Program-made: the position numbers and the translations under genes
Notes under the pieces: model-generated
What the model was told of the DNA's origin: nothing
Database searches by the model: none
The model's input: the letters and a program-made list of their open reading frames with translations, nothing else
Source: Rotaria sordida
Lineage: Eukaryota; Rotifera; Eurotatoria; Philodinida; Philodinidae
Reading direction: 5' to 3'
Length of the DNA stretch: 64,000 bases
NCBI GenBank assembly: GCA_905250125.1
Contig: CAJNOL010000251.1
Location: forward strand, 121,522-185,521
Shown here: positions 39,601-49,622 of the stretch, piece after piece
Position numbering within the stretch: position 1 is the stretch's first letter
How the letters are laid out: the number at the start of each line of letters is the position of its first letter

Positions 39601-42600
39601 GAGGATTCAAGTTTATGTACTTTTTATCCGATAGCAAGACTTCTTACAACTATAGTAGTGGACAAAAGTCTCTGCATTAAAAGATCTCAGCCAATATAAA
39701 TGCTGGAAACTTAGTCAAGAGTGTAGACAAATAGACACAATTCTACTTTAATGGCTTAAGTACAAAGAGAATTATGATGGATGACATCTTGTCTTTTTTT
39801 GCATTAAGCTGTTTAATCTGAAAAGAACTGCTATGATCACTATTTGCATAGAATGTACTATCCATCATAATTATCTTTCTACTTAAGCAATCGAAGTAGA
39901 ATTGTGTTTCTGCCCTACACTTTTGATGAAGTACAGATACATAACTTTTTTGAAATCTCTAGTGAGAAAACTTTGATCTACTATTCTAAATAAATATTTC
40001 AACTAACTTTAGTACAAGCAACTAATTGTGATGTAGCTAATGCACATTGTGTAGCTGTTGAAATAATTTCATTAACAATTTGTTGTTCTTGTATATTACT
40101 TGCAATATCTTTTGCTTTAAGTATATATAATGCTGTTGTATTAGCAACAGATTTTGATAATGATAATAATTTATCTTGATATTCAATTGAATAATTAAAA
40201 TTATTTGTTAAATATCGAATAAGATCTTGATTAATTTCACCAAGATGACTTGCTGTTAAAAGAACATTTTGTCTTGTTGTTGAATCATAATTATTTTCAA
40301 ATAATGTTTTTATACATATTAATAAATCATTAAATGTTATACATAAACGATGTATTTGATCAAATAAATTTGTTTTATCATTAATTATATTCATATAAAT
40401 ATTTATTTCTTTAGAAAATTCATTTATATTATCTGTTATTGTTGTTATAGCTGTATTTAAAGAATGATTATAATCAATATAATTTCGACGATGATTATTA
40501 TTTATATCAGATGTTAAAATAATAATATGTGCTGTTGAAGCATTTATTATTGATAATTTATTAGCTAATAATTGACGACTTACATCAAGACGATTTTCAA
40601 TTGAATATTGATGTTGATGATCCTTAAAAGAGAAAGAATAATCATAGCAGAAAAAGAAAAAACTAGAAAAGCTATTAGTACAATCCCTACAGAATTAAAA
40701 TATGAAATATCATACAGTTGTTATTGTTCATCATAAGAAAATTGTTCTATTCTATCTATTTTGAGACACATGTCTTTACTTTCTCTAGATATGCAATAAG
40801 GAAATAGTTCATATATATATATATTAATAACATCTGACACAATCTTTGATGTTTCTATGGTTATATCAGTGATAAGCTGTTTTCAATGTATCTATGATAG
40901 TCTGCAGAAGTGCAAATTTTTACTGAATATGCTTCAATACTTTTTTTTTTTAGATTGTATTTGACAAAAAAAAAAAACTATGAAAACAAACCATCATAGA
41001 TGATAATGATTGAGTTTGTTGAGTATGTTCTATTTGTAATTCACGTGCTAATTGTGTTTGAACTGTATTAATAATATTTCGAGCATTTTCAATTGTTGAA
41101 AAAAGTATTATACTATCATTACTATGATGATTATTAGATAATAATTTTGGTTGTTCCTATATTAAGAAAAAATTTGAAAAAATAAATAAGAATTTTTTAT
41201 TTTACATGAATTTGTGAAGGAATATAATCTTGTTGTTGTTGTAGTTGTTGTTGTTGATGATGATCATCAGAATGGTTTGCACTATCTTAAAGAAAACAAA
41301 AAAAAATGCATTCATTATTAAGATCAAAAATTATAGAAATACATATTAAATTTATTTAAGTTATTCTAAATAAGAGGATCGAGTCAGGTTTGCAAAAATC
41401 AAACAATCGTTCTATCTATTACAATATGATCGATACTATTGCTTTTTGAAAAAAATCAATAGACAAAAAAAAAAAATCTTTGTATCTTACATATTTACGA
41501 TCATTGTAATCTCTTGTCTGATTCATCGACTGTAACAGTCAGATATGGTTGTCACACTTTGTCGGAAGAATGAATAGAACTTTTTTTGATATAACAAATA
41601 TTTATCGAAAGATTTATTATATACTCTATTAAATGAACACATGCTGAAATCTCTATTTACGGTCTACTTCATGTTCAGAAAAGTCATCTAAACGATAAGC
41701 ACGAAGAAAGTTAAGTGTGCAAAAAGAAATGAAGGTAAATATGACGTCTATTGAAAGATCAATAAATGTATATGAGTGTGGGTGTTAGTTTTCTCTCTTC
41801 ATCACCACCCACATTCTTACCATCTATCTCTGATAAGTATTTAGTGAAAAGTTAGTGATATTGAGATATATACTTAAATACATTATATTACTCATCATAC
41901 ACCGTTATGAGGGTTTGCAAAAGTAGATGTGAAAGAACTCAATCGACATAGGAAGTACGACTTCTCTGATTTGTCTTTACTATTCTGCTCGATTTTCATA
42001 GGTTGAAAGTACACGAGTCATAAAAAAAATGTCGTTATGATTGTCTGATCAAAAACAAAATAAAAGCAATCGATTGATAAATCAATTTCTATTGAATAAA
42101 TAACTTCTTTTTTTTTTTTATTTAATGAAGAAACAATATTACTTTAGTACTTTTTTTACATTATTTTAAAAATGAATTAGTTAGAGAAAAGAAAAGAAAA
42201 GTATGATTAAATAGTATACCTGAAAATGTTCCACGAATTAATGGTGCTGAATAAACATTTTTTTGATGTACATGATCAAATGCTGGACGATTTGGTTCAA
42301 TAATTGTTGCTCTAAGAATAAAATTAATAATACTTTTGAAAGGATCCGTCGAGGTAAGTGATCGATCTTGAATCAGTTGCAGCACATTAAATGGTATATA
42401 AGAAATTAAATTTTCCTCAAATTTTAATGTGCTGTGGATTTCTACATTAGTTATAATCTATGAGGAATAAAGATGATAATCATAGACATTGTGCTCTTCA
42501 GTTTTTAATAATCAATAATTTCCATTATTGCTTTCTTTATACCTAAAAAAGGGTCTCTTTTCTTATGTCTAAGTGGTTATGGTTTGATTACTTAATATTT

Positions 42601-45600
42601 CATTATGTTTAAGTCTGTGTTGCAGAACAAGTGAGTACAAATATGAAACTTTTTCAAAAATTACACACTATTGAGTTTTAAATGTTGCATAGATAAGATC
42701 TTTCGGAATAACATGGACGCATTGTCATCTTGCAAGAGTGTCTCCTAGAATAGTCTATTTTTCTATATGCAGAGGCTGCTATATTAACGATATTTAATAA
42801 TACTCAATGGTCTTATTAAAAATTTTTATATATCAATAATCAACATAGCATGCCTGATGAACTAATATAAATAACTCCTTTTATCAATGGAAAAGTTCTT
42901 TTTGACCTCTGAATCCGTGGAGAGAGTGCGGAAATATAAAAAAAAAGTTATTTTTGAATTGAACATAAGATAATAATAGATTCTTCTTGAGTTACATGTA
43001 TAAATCAAATCTGAATACTTGGAATAAAAATTTGACAAAAGAAATAATAAAAATAACAGACCTTCTTCGTGCAAACCTATTTTCATATCTTCTCCAGGAA
43101 TGTGAAGGTCAACATTTTTTTCCTGTTGTAAAGACTATTAAAATATCGTTAATATATTAGCCCGTGCATATAGAAAAATAGGCTATTCTTCTAAGAGACA
43201 ATCTTGTAAGTTGACAATAAATCCCTATTGCTTTAAAAGAGACTACCTGTGAAACATGTAGCGCACGATAGAGTGCAATTTTTGAGGAAATTCATGTTGG
43301 TAAGCACTTGTTCTTTGACACACATAGTTGAACACAAGGGAATATTAAATAGCCAAGGCATAACCTAGACCTGAGAAAAGAAACCTTTTTTAGGTATGAA
43401 GAAAGCAACAAGGAAAAACTATTGATTATTGAAAATTGAAGAACAACTATAATTATATCGAATTGAGTTTAAAAACTACATTTGCATAAGTTTATCTTAA
43501 GGATTTATAAAATTTGATTTCTCATATACTATTCGATGCACCACAAATTCTTCTACAAAACTATATATATATTATCCTGATTCAAGATAGGTCACTAAAT
43601 CCGATGGAGTTTTTTTTTTTAAATAAAAATCTTACTTTCCAGGTGCAATAATATCTTCAATCATAGTTGCTTCTTCATCAATAATATTATCTCCAACTGT
43701 TTTATCTTCTCGATCTTTTCTCTAAAAAAAAAATCAATCATTATATTTTTTTTTTAATATATAGTAATTAATGAAGAAAAAAAACCTTTTTTAAAACAAT
43801 ATCAATATAACCAGCAATTAATTGTGATATTTGTTGACCTTCATTTGTTTGCACTGAATAATAAGCACTTGCATAATCACCAAAATCCTATTAAGAACAA
43901 AAAAATAAAAAAATAAAAGAACACATATATTCAATTATTTTCTTGTAAAATCTTTTTTTTTTGTCTATACAAGTGTAAATGTATTTGGTGATGCTGTCCA
44001 TCGTTTAACATGTGTCAATGGCCATACTTGAATAAACTATATATATATAATAAAGTATTTAAATCTAAGTAATACAAAAAAAGAAAAATCTCTCACATCT
44101 TTTGTTCTTTCATCAACACGAACAATTGATTCTTTAGTAACACCAAGAAGACGTGGTACAAGTTTATTTTTACCAGACATTTTTTCCTAATTAAATTTAT
44201 AATAAATTATTTGTTGAACATTATTTCTTTTTTTTTATTTTGTTTTTATTTTAATTACTTTTACAAGAAAAAATGTAACACCATAAGTTCGTAATGAACG
44301 ACATAATTGTGTATATTTAGCTTTTCCATCGAGTTCGGATATACCAATATGTTTTTTATGTTCCTTTAAAAATAAATGAATAATTAAAATAGATAAGATA
44401 ATTTTTATTATAAAACTTACTAAGAAAATTTTTTTTTCAACATTTTTTGATTTTGCATATTCTTTTGGTAAAAAATCTCGTATACTAAAAGTATAAATAT
44501 AAATCAAGAGATCAAAATACTAATATAATATTTTATTTCGGAAATGTCAATAAACAACATTGAACTGATGACAGCATACATAATGTACGAGACTGAAACT
44601 AAACCTTTCTTTTTCGGAAGATAAAAATAGATGAAAAAAGAAAAGCATCATCAGGATCCTTCGTACGTCGTCATACTGGATCAAATCAAACCTCGATCAA
44701 TTTTATTTTAGTATTACACATTAGAGCGAGTCTTATCTCATTAAACACATTTTAGTGAAAGAAGGATTAAGAGAAGTTGTATTGGTTCATATAATTCTCA
44801 GAGACGTTAGCCATTCCGCTAACGAGGGAACCTCACCAGATAGCCGCTTTCAATTTCAACGATTTTTTTGTCTATAGATACCACATAATGTTCTAATAAA
44901 AAACCCCTAAAAAAAGCGTTTAAATTTCCTATTGAGACTTAACGTAGCTATTAAATTTTTAATATGTCTATTTACTAGAGATCTTCTGTAAGACTATGGG
45001 TTTTTGGAAATATTGTGTCTTTGAATCATATCGCCATTTTGAAGGTCTCATACACAGCAGTTTGTATATAGAGATATGAACCTTCAGCATAGCAATAGTT
45101 TCAAGATAAAATTCAGAAAACACAATTTTTCCGAAAATCTGAGATTCTACAAAGTTCTCTAGCAAGTAGATAAATTGAAAGTTCAATATCTCCGCCAAGA
45201 CTCCATAAGAACTCAAATCCTTTCAAATTTTTCATTAGAATACTATGTAGTTTCTATAGACAAAATATTATTGAAATCGAAAGGGGACATCTGCAAAGAT
45301 GTCCTCGCAACCGAATATTTTGCTCATTATTAGAATAGTGGCGTAACCAGAAGATCATGGGTGGTAGGGCAGTGTCCTGTGACTTTAGAGGACAACTATG
45401 AAATATAATGTCAATGATGGTAATTATTACGTTTTTCTTTCTTCCGTTAGTAGGGCGGTGCCCGAACTAGCTCACGCATAGTTACGTCACTAGGTTCAAG
45501 ACGTTGACAATTTTAAGATGAGATGCTAGTTTTTCATTTGAAAAAAATATATCAAAATCGATCTATAACGAAGATTAGAATTTAGTTTTATTCGCTTCAG

Positions 45601-46890
45601 TAAGCTATACACTTTTTTGTTTTATAATATATTCTTTGATAAAAAAAGCAATGTTTAATAATATATGTTTAATAAATTTTTCTATATCTTTCTTACTCAA
45701 TAATTCCTGGTTTATGTTTTGATTCTTCATGATCTCCAAATTGTATTTGACATTGTAAACCAGAAAATTGAATAGCTTCATCATAAGTTACTGGATGTGT
45801 TCCATCGATAATTGCATTTCGACACTAGTAAATGATAATAAAAGAAAAAAAAAAAAAAATTTTTTTTTTGTCTGTTTTTTATTTTAATTATTTTTTTCAT
45901 ACTTGAACATAGAGTAAATTAAGTTGTACAGGATCACGTTGATCAATATTAGTATCAGAAAAAAAATATTTTCGTCGTAAAACAACAGTATTGTGTTCAT
46001 CTATATTCTGTTGACGAAGCGTTTTTGATTGATCAAGCCATAAAGCTAAAATAGTTAAATTACAAAACAATATAATTAAAGTTTATATTTAACAAATTTA
46101 CTATCATCATCTGTATGACATTTTTTTCGTAATTCTTCCATTTTTTTATCTGTTCGTTGTAATGATCGATCCTAGAATTAAAAACAAAAACAAATGATGT
46201 TAATCAAAATTTTTTAATTAAATATAAATTCAAATTACTCGAAGAAGAGTTGCTGTTTTTGTAGTATTAATACAATCATAAGAATCAAGATCATAAACTA
46301 ATGAATATTCATCATAATTAGCAATACCAAATTTCGTACATATATAAACCATTAATTGTGCAACAATTAATGAATCATCAATAAGAATTGTTTTAACAGT
46401 ACCATCAAGTAAACGAATTTTAAGTGGACAATATCGATTCTTATATTCAACATGATCCTATAAAAGAAAAAGAAAAGTACAAACACTCAAAAGATTTCAA
46501 GATGTTTTCTTTGTAATCATACTTCATTTTTTAAAACATAATAATTCAAAGTCTTTGTTGGATCAAGCCAATAGCTTCTCGATGACTGTTGAGTATCATT
46601 AATAAAAAGCCCATACTCTGATGCTAAAAGAAAATATTTAAAAACAAAAAAAAATTTTTTTTTTCTTATAAAAAAAAGACAAAAATTAAATATTTTTTCC
46701 TACGATCATGATCAATTGTCATTAGTAAATGTTGTTGAATATTATAACATATATCACTAATTAACATTTGAACATCAAATTGCATTGAATGAACAATATT
46801 ATCATGTGGAATATGTATATTTAATGTAATCATATGTTCACTAGTATGATTATTTCCATTCATTATTGTTGAATTATTATTTTTTATCAT
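24628..46890 (-). CDS. TLN: Talin (FERM + 13 rod bundles + THATCH actin-binding domain)
   Basis: I traced 35 coding exons on the minus strand, all GT/AG and all phase-consistent, totalling about 2614 aa (human talin-1 is 2541). Exon 1 is 46890-46704. The FERM exons run to about 43786. Large rod exons are 40622-40008, 39069-38008, 37618-36933, 32727-31978 and 30199-29828. The last exon is 25062-24628. F0 starts near MITLNIHIPHDNIVHSMQFD. F1/F2 include PLKIRLLDGTVKTILIDD, RDPVQLNLLYVQ and IRDFLPKEYAKS. The F3 PTB-like integrin-binding lobe has LVPRLLGVTKES, VKRWTASPNTFTLDFGDY and QLIAGYIDIVLKK. Rod blocks include TQCALATSQLVACTK, ILSTAKMLADATAKMVESAK, SALCNVSREASS, LDSVVENSKRLGEAMT, KESAKVMVTKVTSLL and FNAAQSIESAAKKL. 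The THATCH/I-LWEQ end has NGQWSQGLISAARYVAS, EKLISSAKQVSS and the dimerisation helix KERELDQARNRLKAIRL. Talin links integrins to actin and vinculin. A candidate in-frame upstream exon (46971-46891, after TTTTTAG) means the true N-terminus may lie further upstream. Confidence 0.97.
26685..26795. repeat. Perfect 22-bp inverted repeat in a talin intron
   Basis: 26685-26706 (AATAGCTCGTGTGATCAAGG plus TT) and 26774-26795 are exact reverse complements separated by 67 bp. The flanks are A/T-rich and also weakly complementary (AATAAAT / ATTTATT). It lies in the 1.5-kb talin intron 26531-27993 and may be a small recent palindromic element. Confidence 0.75.
28520..28655 (+). repeat. Dispersed repeat R4, copy 1
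   Basis: It matches the reverse complement of 60057-60200. Shared blocks are AATCATACATGAATTTTATA / AATCATACATGAATTGTATA, AAGATCATACAAGAAT and TATAGTATGATTT-like. It is itself rich in the palindromic words GATCATAC and GTATGATC. It lies within the talin intron 28119-29430. Confidence 0.7.
30445..30935. mobile_element. Non-autonomous element with long inverted repeats (talin intron)
   Basis: The left arm around 30480-30605 (CCACAACTAGACTAT ... GAAATTTTTTCTGATAATA ... AATCTCAAAGGTGTTTTT) pairs with the right arm, whose reverse complement reads CCACAGCTAGACTAT ... GAATTTTTTCTAAAGATAAC ... AGTCTCAGAGGCGTTTTT. The arms are diverged (perhaps 70-75 percent by eye). No coding capacity; the 63-codon frame on the minus strand is spurious. 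Confidence 0.65.
31105..31300. mobile_element. Short palindromic element (talin intron)
   Basis: The left arm AGTCTGAATAAAATAAGAGA ... TTTCCTACGGCTTTTCCTTA ... TTATAAGCATCACAAAA matches the reverse complement of the right arm, AGTCTGAATATACTACATTT ... CCTATGGCCTCCTCTTAAAA ... TTATAAGCTTCACAAAA. It lies in the same intron as the element at 30445-30935. Confidence 0.7.
32790..32885 (+). repeat. Dispersed repeat R1, copy 3 (truncated)
   Basis: Contains AAAATAGATAGAATGAAACA, ATCTTCTTGTGATTAGCA and CATCATGTTTTAATTCC, aligning with the 3' half of R1. The hairpin-bearing 5' part is absent. It lies at the start of the 1.6-kb talin intron 32728-34329. Confidence 0.7.
35430..35830 (+). repeat. Dispersed repeat R2, copy 2 (talin intron)
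   Basis: Same orientation as 10080-10455. It begins near AAAATGTGGAACTCACAAAA (compare GAAATGTGAAACTCACTAAT) and ends near TTCTACAACACTCTAAGTCT (compare TTCTAAAATCTTCTAAGCCT). Confidence 0.6.
39690..39960. mobile_element. Palindromic element (talin intron)
   Basis: The left arm AGTGTAGACAAATAGACACA ... ATTCTACTTTAATGGCTTAA ... GAATTATGATGGATGACAT matches the reverse complement of the right arm, AGTGTAGGGCAGAAACACA ... ATTCTACTTCGATTGCTTAA ... TAATTATGATGGATAGTACA. The loop is about 60 bp. It lies in the 0.94-kb intron after talin exon 39069-38008. Confidence 0.75.
40670..40860 (-). repeat. Dispersed repeat R1, copy 4
   Basis: The reverse complement has CATCAAAGATTGTGTCAGAT, GAACTATTTCCTTATTGCAT, AAAATAGATAGAATAGAACA and CATATTTTAATTCTGTAGGG, colinear with the other R1 copies. 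It lies in the 368-bp talin intron 40623-40991. Confidence 0.75.
41773..41817. repeat. Telomere-like TGTGGG hairpin H3 (talin intron)
   Basis: The G-rich arm TGAGTGTGGGTGTTAG and C-rich arm CACCACCCACATTCTTA flank a TTTTCTCTCTTC loop. Same architecture as H2, including the TATATGAGTGTGGG left border. Confidence 0.65.
42655..43295. mobile_element. Non-autonomous element with about 160-bp inverted repeats (talin intron)
   Basis: The left arm contains CTTGCAAGAGTGTCTCCTAG ... TATTTTTCTATATGCAGAGG ... ATATTAACGATATTTAATA. The right arm, reverse-complemented, contains CTTACAAGATTGTCTCTTAG ... TATTTTTCTATATGCACGGG ... ATATTAACGATATTTTAATA. The outer ends also pair (AAAAATTACACACTAT / AAAAATTGCACTCTAT). 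The middle is about 320 bp without coding signal. Confidence 0.8.
44822..45309. mobile_element. Non-autonomous element with inverted repeats (talin intron)
   Basis: The left end CGAGGGAACCTCACCAGAT ... TTTCAATTTCAACGATTTTT ... TGTCTATAGATACCACATA pairs with the right end, whose reverse complement reads CGAGGACATCTTTGCAGAT ... TTTCGATTTCAATAATATTT ... TGTCTATAGAAACTACATA. The arms continue about 150 bp with decay. It lies in the 1.2-kb intron between FERM exons. Confidence 0.75.
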
Positions 46891-47714
46891 TATTCTATTA
46901 TTATTATATATTCGATGATGATAGTTTTGCTGTTCGTTATTTTGAGTTGTTTGTTCGTAAACATACTTCTAAAAAGAGGCAAAAACAAAATTGATAAAAG
47001 AAGAAATTGAATCCTTTATTCAAAGAATGTTTTTAGAAGTGAAAAACACAAAACAAACGAACTTTGATGATTATTACTTTTACTATTCTTTCAGGAAATC
47101 TTTTTTTGATTGTAAATGAATAAGAAAAGAAAAGAACAAATCAATGCGCATACAACGCCTTCGACTAACAGCAAACATAGTGAGTGTGTGTGTGTGTGGC
47201 CCCTGTTATGTGGTGTTCAATGGTTCAGAGGAAAAGAAAGAAAAACGAAGAAAAAAAAAAACTGTTCTCTTTTCTTTCTGCCTGTCCTGTCCAGTCAACA
47301 ATGAACTTCTTGTTTTTCTTTCTCTCGTTCTTTTTCTGCTCTTTAGTATACTTAACCAAGTAATGACTATTACAATAGTTGTAGTTAGATGACGAGATAT
47401 AAATGGCACTCGTATGCATACACGACGCAACAGGCGTTTAGTGCATGTCTACGATTGTACAAATGATAACGATCGTTTCTTAATGAACAATTCTCATTTC
47501 TTTTAGCGGATTGATTCCTGCTGAAACAACACTGTCCTTGACTTCTATTTGCATTCATTTTTCTTCTCCGTCTTTCTCTCTCTCTGTCTTTACAAAAGAC
47601 CAGTAGATAAATGATTAATTGACATTTAACAATCAATAACAATATTAAACTTTAGTAGAAAGCAAAAAAAAAAAAGAAAAGAAATGGAAACAGTAATAAC
47701 AAATGAGAAATATT
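46891..47714. other. Talin 5' flank / TAF1A 3' flank
   Basis: A possible extra 5' talin exon lies at 46891-46971 (in frame, Gln/Asn/Tyr-rich, preceded by TTTTTAG on the minus strand). A (TG)n run sits at 47183-47198 and pyrimidine-rich DNA at 47230-47345. Overlapping short frames on both strands here are low-complexity artefacts. Confidence 0.45.
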
Positions 47715-49166
47715 TTAATCGCTAGCAGTCAAATATTGATGTAATATATCGGCTTGTTCATGTTGATCATTATTTAACCATTTTTCACGTATATGTAATC
47801 TTATTTGTTCATTATCAATTAATATATAAGCAATCATTGCTTTATCATAATGATTTTTATTAAAAGTATTAAAATGAAATTTTTTCCATATATTTTTTCT
47901 TATTATCCAATTATCTTTAATACATTGTATAATATTTTTATTATTAATATCAAATAAAAAGAAATTTTTTAATAATAAATTCCATGCTTGATAATCATTT
48001 TTATTTTTATTATAATCTAAATAATCAAATAATCGATCAAATATTTCAATTGAATTATTTATTTCTTGACAATAAATTAATACATATGGTGATGAACTTG
48101 GATCTAAATCAATTAAATTTTTTAAATAATTTATATTTAAATTAAACCAATAATTATATTTATATGCATTTATATATGTATGATGTTGTTCAATATATAA
48201 TTCTAATATAGAATGAATTTGTTCAATATTTGTTTCTGTTATATAAAGAAAATAAAGATATTTTAATAGATATATATCATAATTATCAAAATATTCATTT
48301 GATAAAAATTGTATTTCATGAAAATTAGTTGTTAATTTAAATGTCCATAATTCTAAATCACGTTCATTATCTAAAGATATTTTAATTTTATTTATAAATG
48401 GATTAATTATTGTTTGAATTAATGAATAATTATTTAACCATTGTCTATAATCATATAAAAAATGTAAATTTATTAATAATAATTGTTCAAATTTTGGATT
48501 AAATTTTTCAATATATGTTACATGTTTACATCGACCTGAATTAAATGGTTGTGGAAGATTTTTATAACGTGTTTCAATATCATTATATAAAAATATTGTT
48601 TGAGGATTTATTAAATATAAACATAAATATGAATAAAATGTTTGTGTACGATTTATTGTTGGTGAATGAAATAATATTTCAAAAATTTGTGGTAATAAAT
48701 TTAAATTTATTTGATTATCTATATGAAAATTTTCAATTAAATAACGAAATATAAATTGCCAATAAAGACGTATATATGAACGACAAAATGATGATTGTAA
48801 AAGATATTTTAAATAATAAAATATATTTGTCCATTGATGTTTCATTGCATAATGACGAAGTATTAATAATAATGAACGTATTTGATCATCATGATTTATT
48901 GTTATTAATTGTTCAAGACGTGTTAAAAATTTTCCATTTGAATACATACGTTTTGATGATATTAAACCTGTATATATATCAGATTGATATCGACCAGAAA
49001 TTTTCGTTCGACATGGAATTTGATTTGAAGAAGAAAATAAATCAATATCATTATTATTCTCTAGTGGAGTTAGTTCTGATAATAATGATGATGATGATGA
49101 TGATGACGATGATGAACGATGTAGACGTTTTGTCATGATATCTATAATGGGTGATCTCTCAAACAT
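47715..49166 (-). CDS. TAF1A: TAF1A-like subunit of RNA polymerase I selectivity factor SL1/TIF-IB
   Basis: One uninterrupted 483-aa frame. A Ser-rich N-terminus (ten consecutive serines, residues 18-27) precedes a helical, TPR-like body. Two segments resemble vertebrate TAF1A. LRHYAMKHQWTNIFYYLKYL corresponds to the human segment built on ALLKHQWQQAAEYM. Near the C-terminus, WIIRKNIWKKFHFNTF followed by a DKAMIAYIL segment corresponds to human WNSRKNWWPGFHFSYF plus KAFVAGLLL. Spacing along the protein fits (human about 450 aa). In animals TAF1A, with TBP, TAF1B and TAF1C, loads Pol I on rDNA promoters. The body is very rich in Ile, Asn, Tyr and Leu through AT-biased codons, so the match is motif-level. 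Translation could start at MFERSPI or eleven codons later at MTKRLHRS. Without these motifs it would be an unknown helical-repeat protein. Confidence 0.7.
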   Translation of the reverse strand: MFERSPIIDIMTKRLHRSSSSSSSSSSLLSELTPLENNNDIDLFSSSNQIPCRTKISGRYQSDIYTGLISSKRMYSNGKFLTRLEQLITINHDDQIRSLLLILRHYAMKHQWTNIFYYLKYLLQSSFCRSYIRLYWQFIFRYLIENFHIDNQINLNLLPQIFEILFHSPTINRTQTFYSYLCLYLINPQTIFLYNDIETRYKNLPQPFNSGRCKHVTYIEKFNPKFEQLLLINLHFLYDYRQWLNNYSLIQTIINPFINKIKISLDNERDLELWTFKLTTNFHEIQFLSNEYFDNYDIYLLKYLYFLYITETNIEQIHSILELYIEQHHTYINAYKYNYWFNLNINYLKNLIDLDPSSSPYVLIYCQEINNSIEIFDRLFDYLDYNKNKNDYQAWNLLLKNFFLFDINNKNIIQCIKDNWIIRKNIWKKFHFNTFNKNHYDKAMIAYILIDNEQIRLHIREKWLNNDQHEQADILHQYLTASD

Positions 49167-49622
49167 ACATGCAAATTCATCATTAAATTATTTCTTTCTC
49201 CTCGTACAATATAAAAGCTTTATAATTTCTAGAGAAATCTTACCTCTTTAATAATTTATCGATGGAAAATCATTGGAATTTATATGAAAAAAGATAGACG
49301 TGAATGTATAAAACTGAGAATCAATGTGAAATAATAAACATAATAATAATAACAAAAGATAGACAAAGAAATATATTTGCTCGATAGTAAGAAGAGAACT
49401 ATTGTAATAGTGTTACTGATTGATATTCATGTTTGTATTACTAAAGACAAATTCATTCTTCTTTTCTTTTTTTTTCTTTCATTCTCTCGTCAAAGTCAAA
49501 CATTTCTACACATGCTCTCTTTGTTCATCTGTAAATAGACTAAAGAAACAAAAAAACAATCAACTATCTTTCATCGACAATATGGTAAACATAAACAATA
49601 AAAGACAAAAAGAAAAACATGA
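49167..49622. other. Spacer between TAF1A and RNA ligase genes
   Basis: 455 bp of AT-rich DNA separate the TAF1A start from the end of the RNA ligase gene, which is on the same strand. It presumably contains the TAF1A promoter and the ligase 3' UTR. No specific element is recognised. Confidence 0.4.

Noticed and set aside
47116-47642. Several overlapping frames on both strands between talin and TAF1A
   Set aside because: All are products of pyrimidine/purine-biased simple sequence; no ATG context or conserved motif.
48545-49138. Plus-strand open frames of 69 and 120 codons
   Set aside because: Antisense shadows of the TAF1A-like gene; low-complexity Met/Asp/Leu composition arises from reading its Ser/His/Asn codons backwards.
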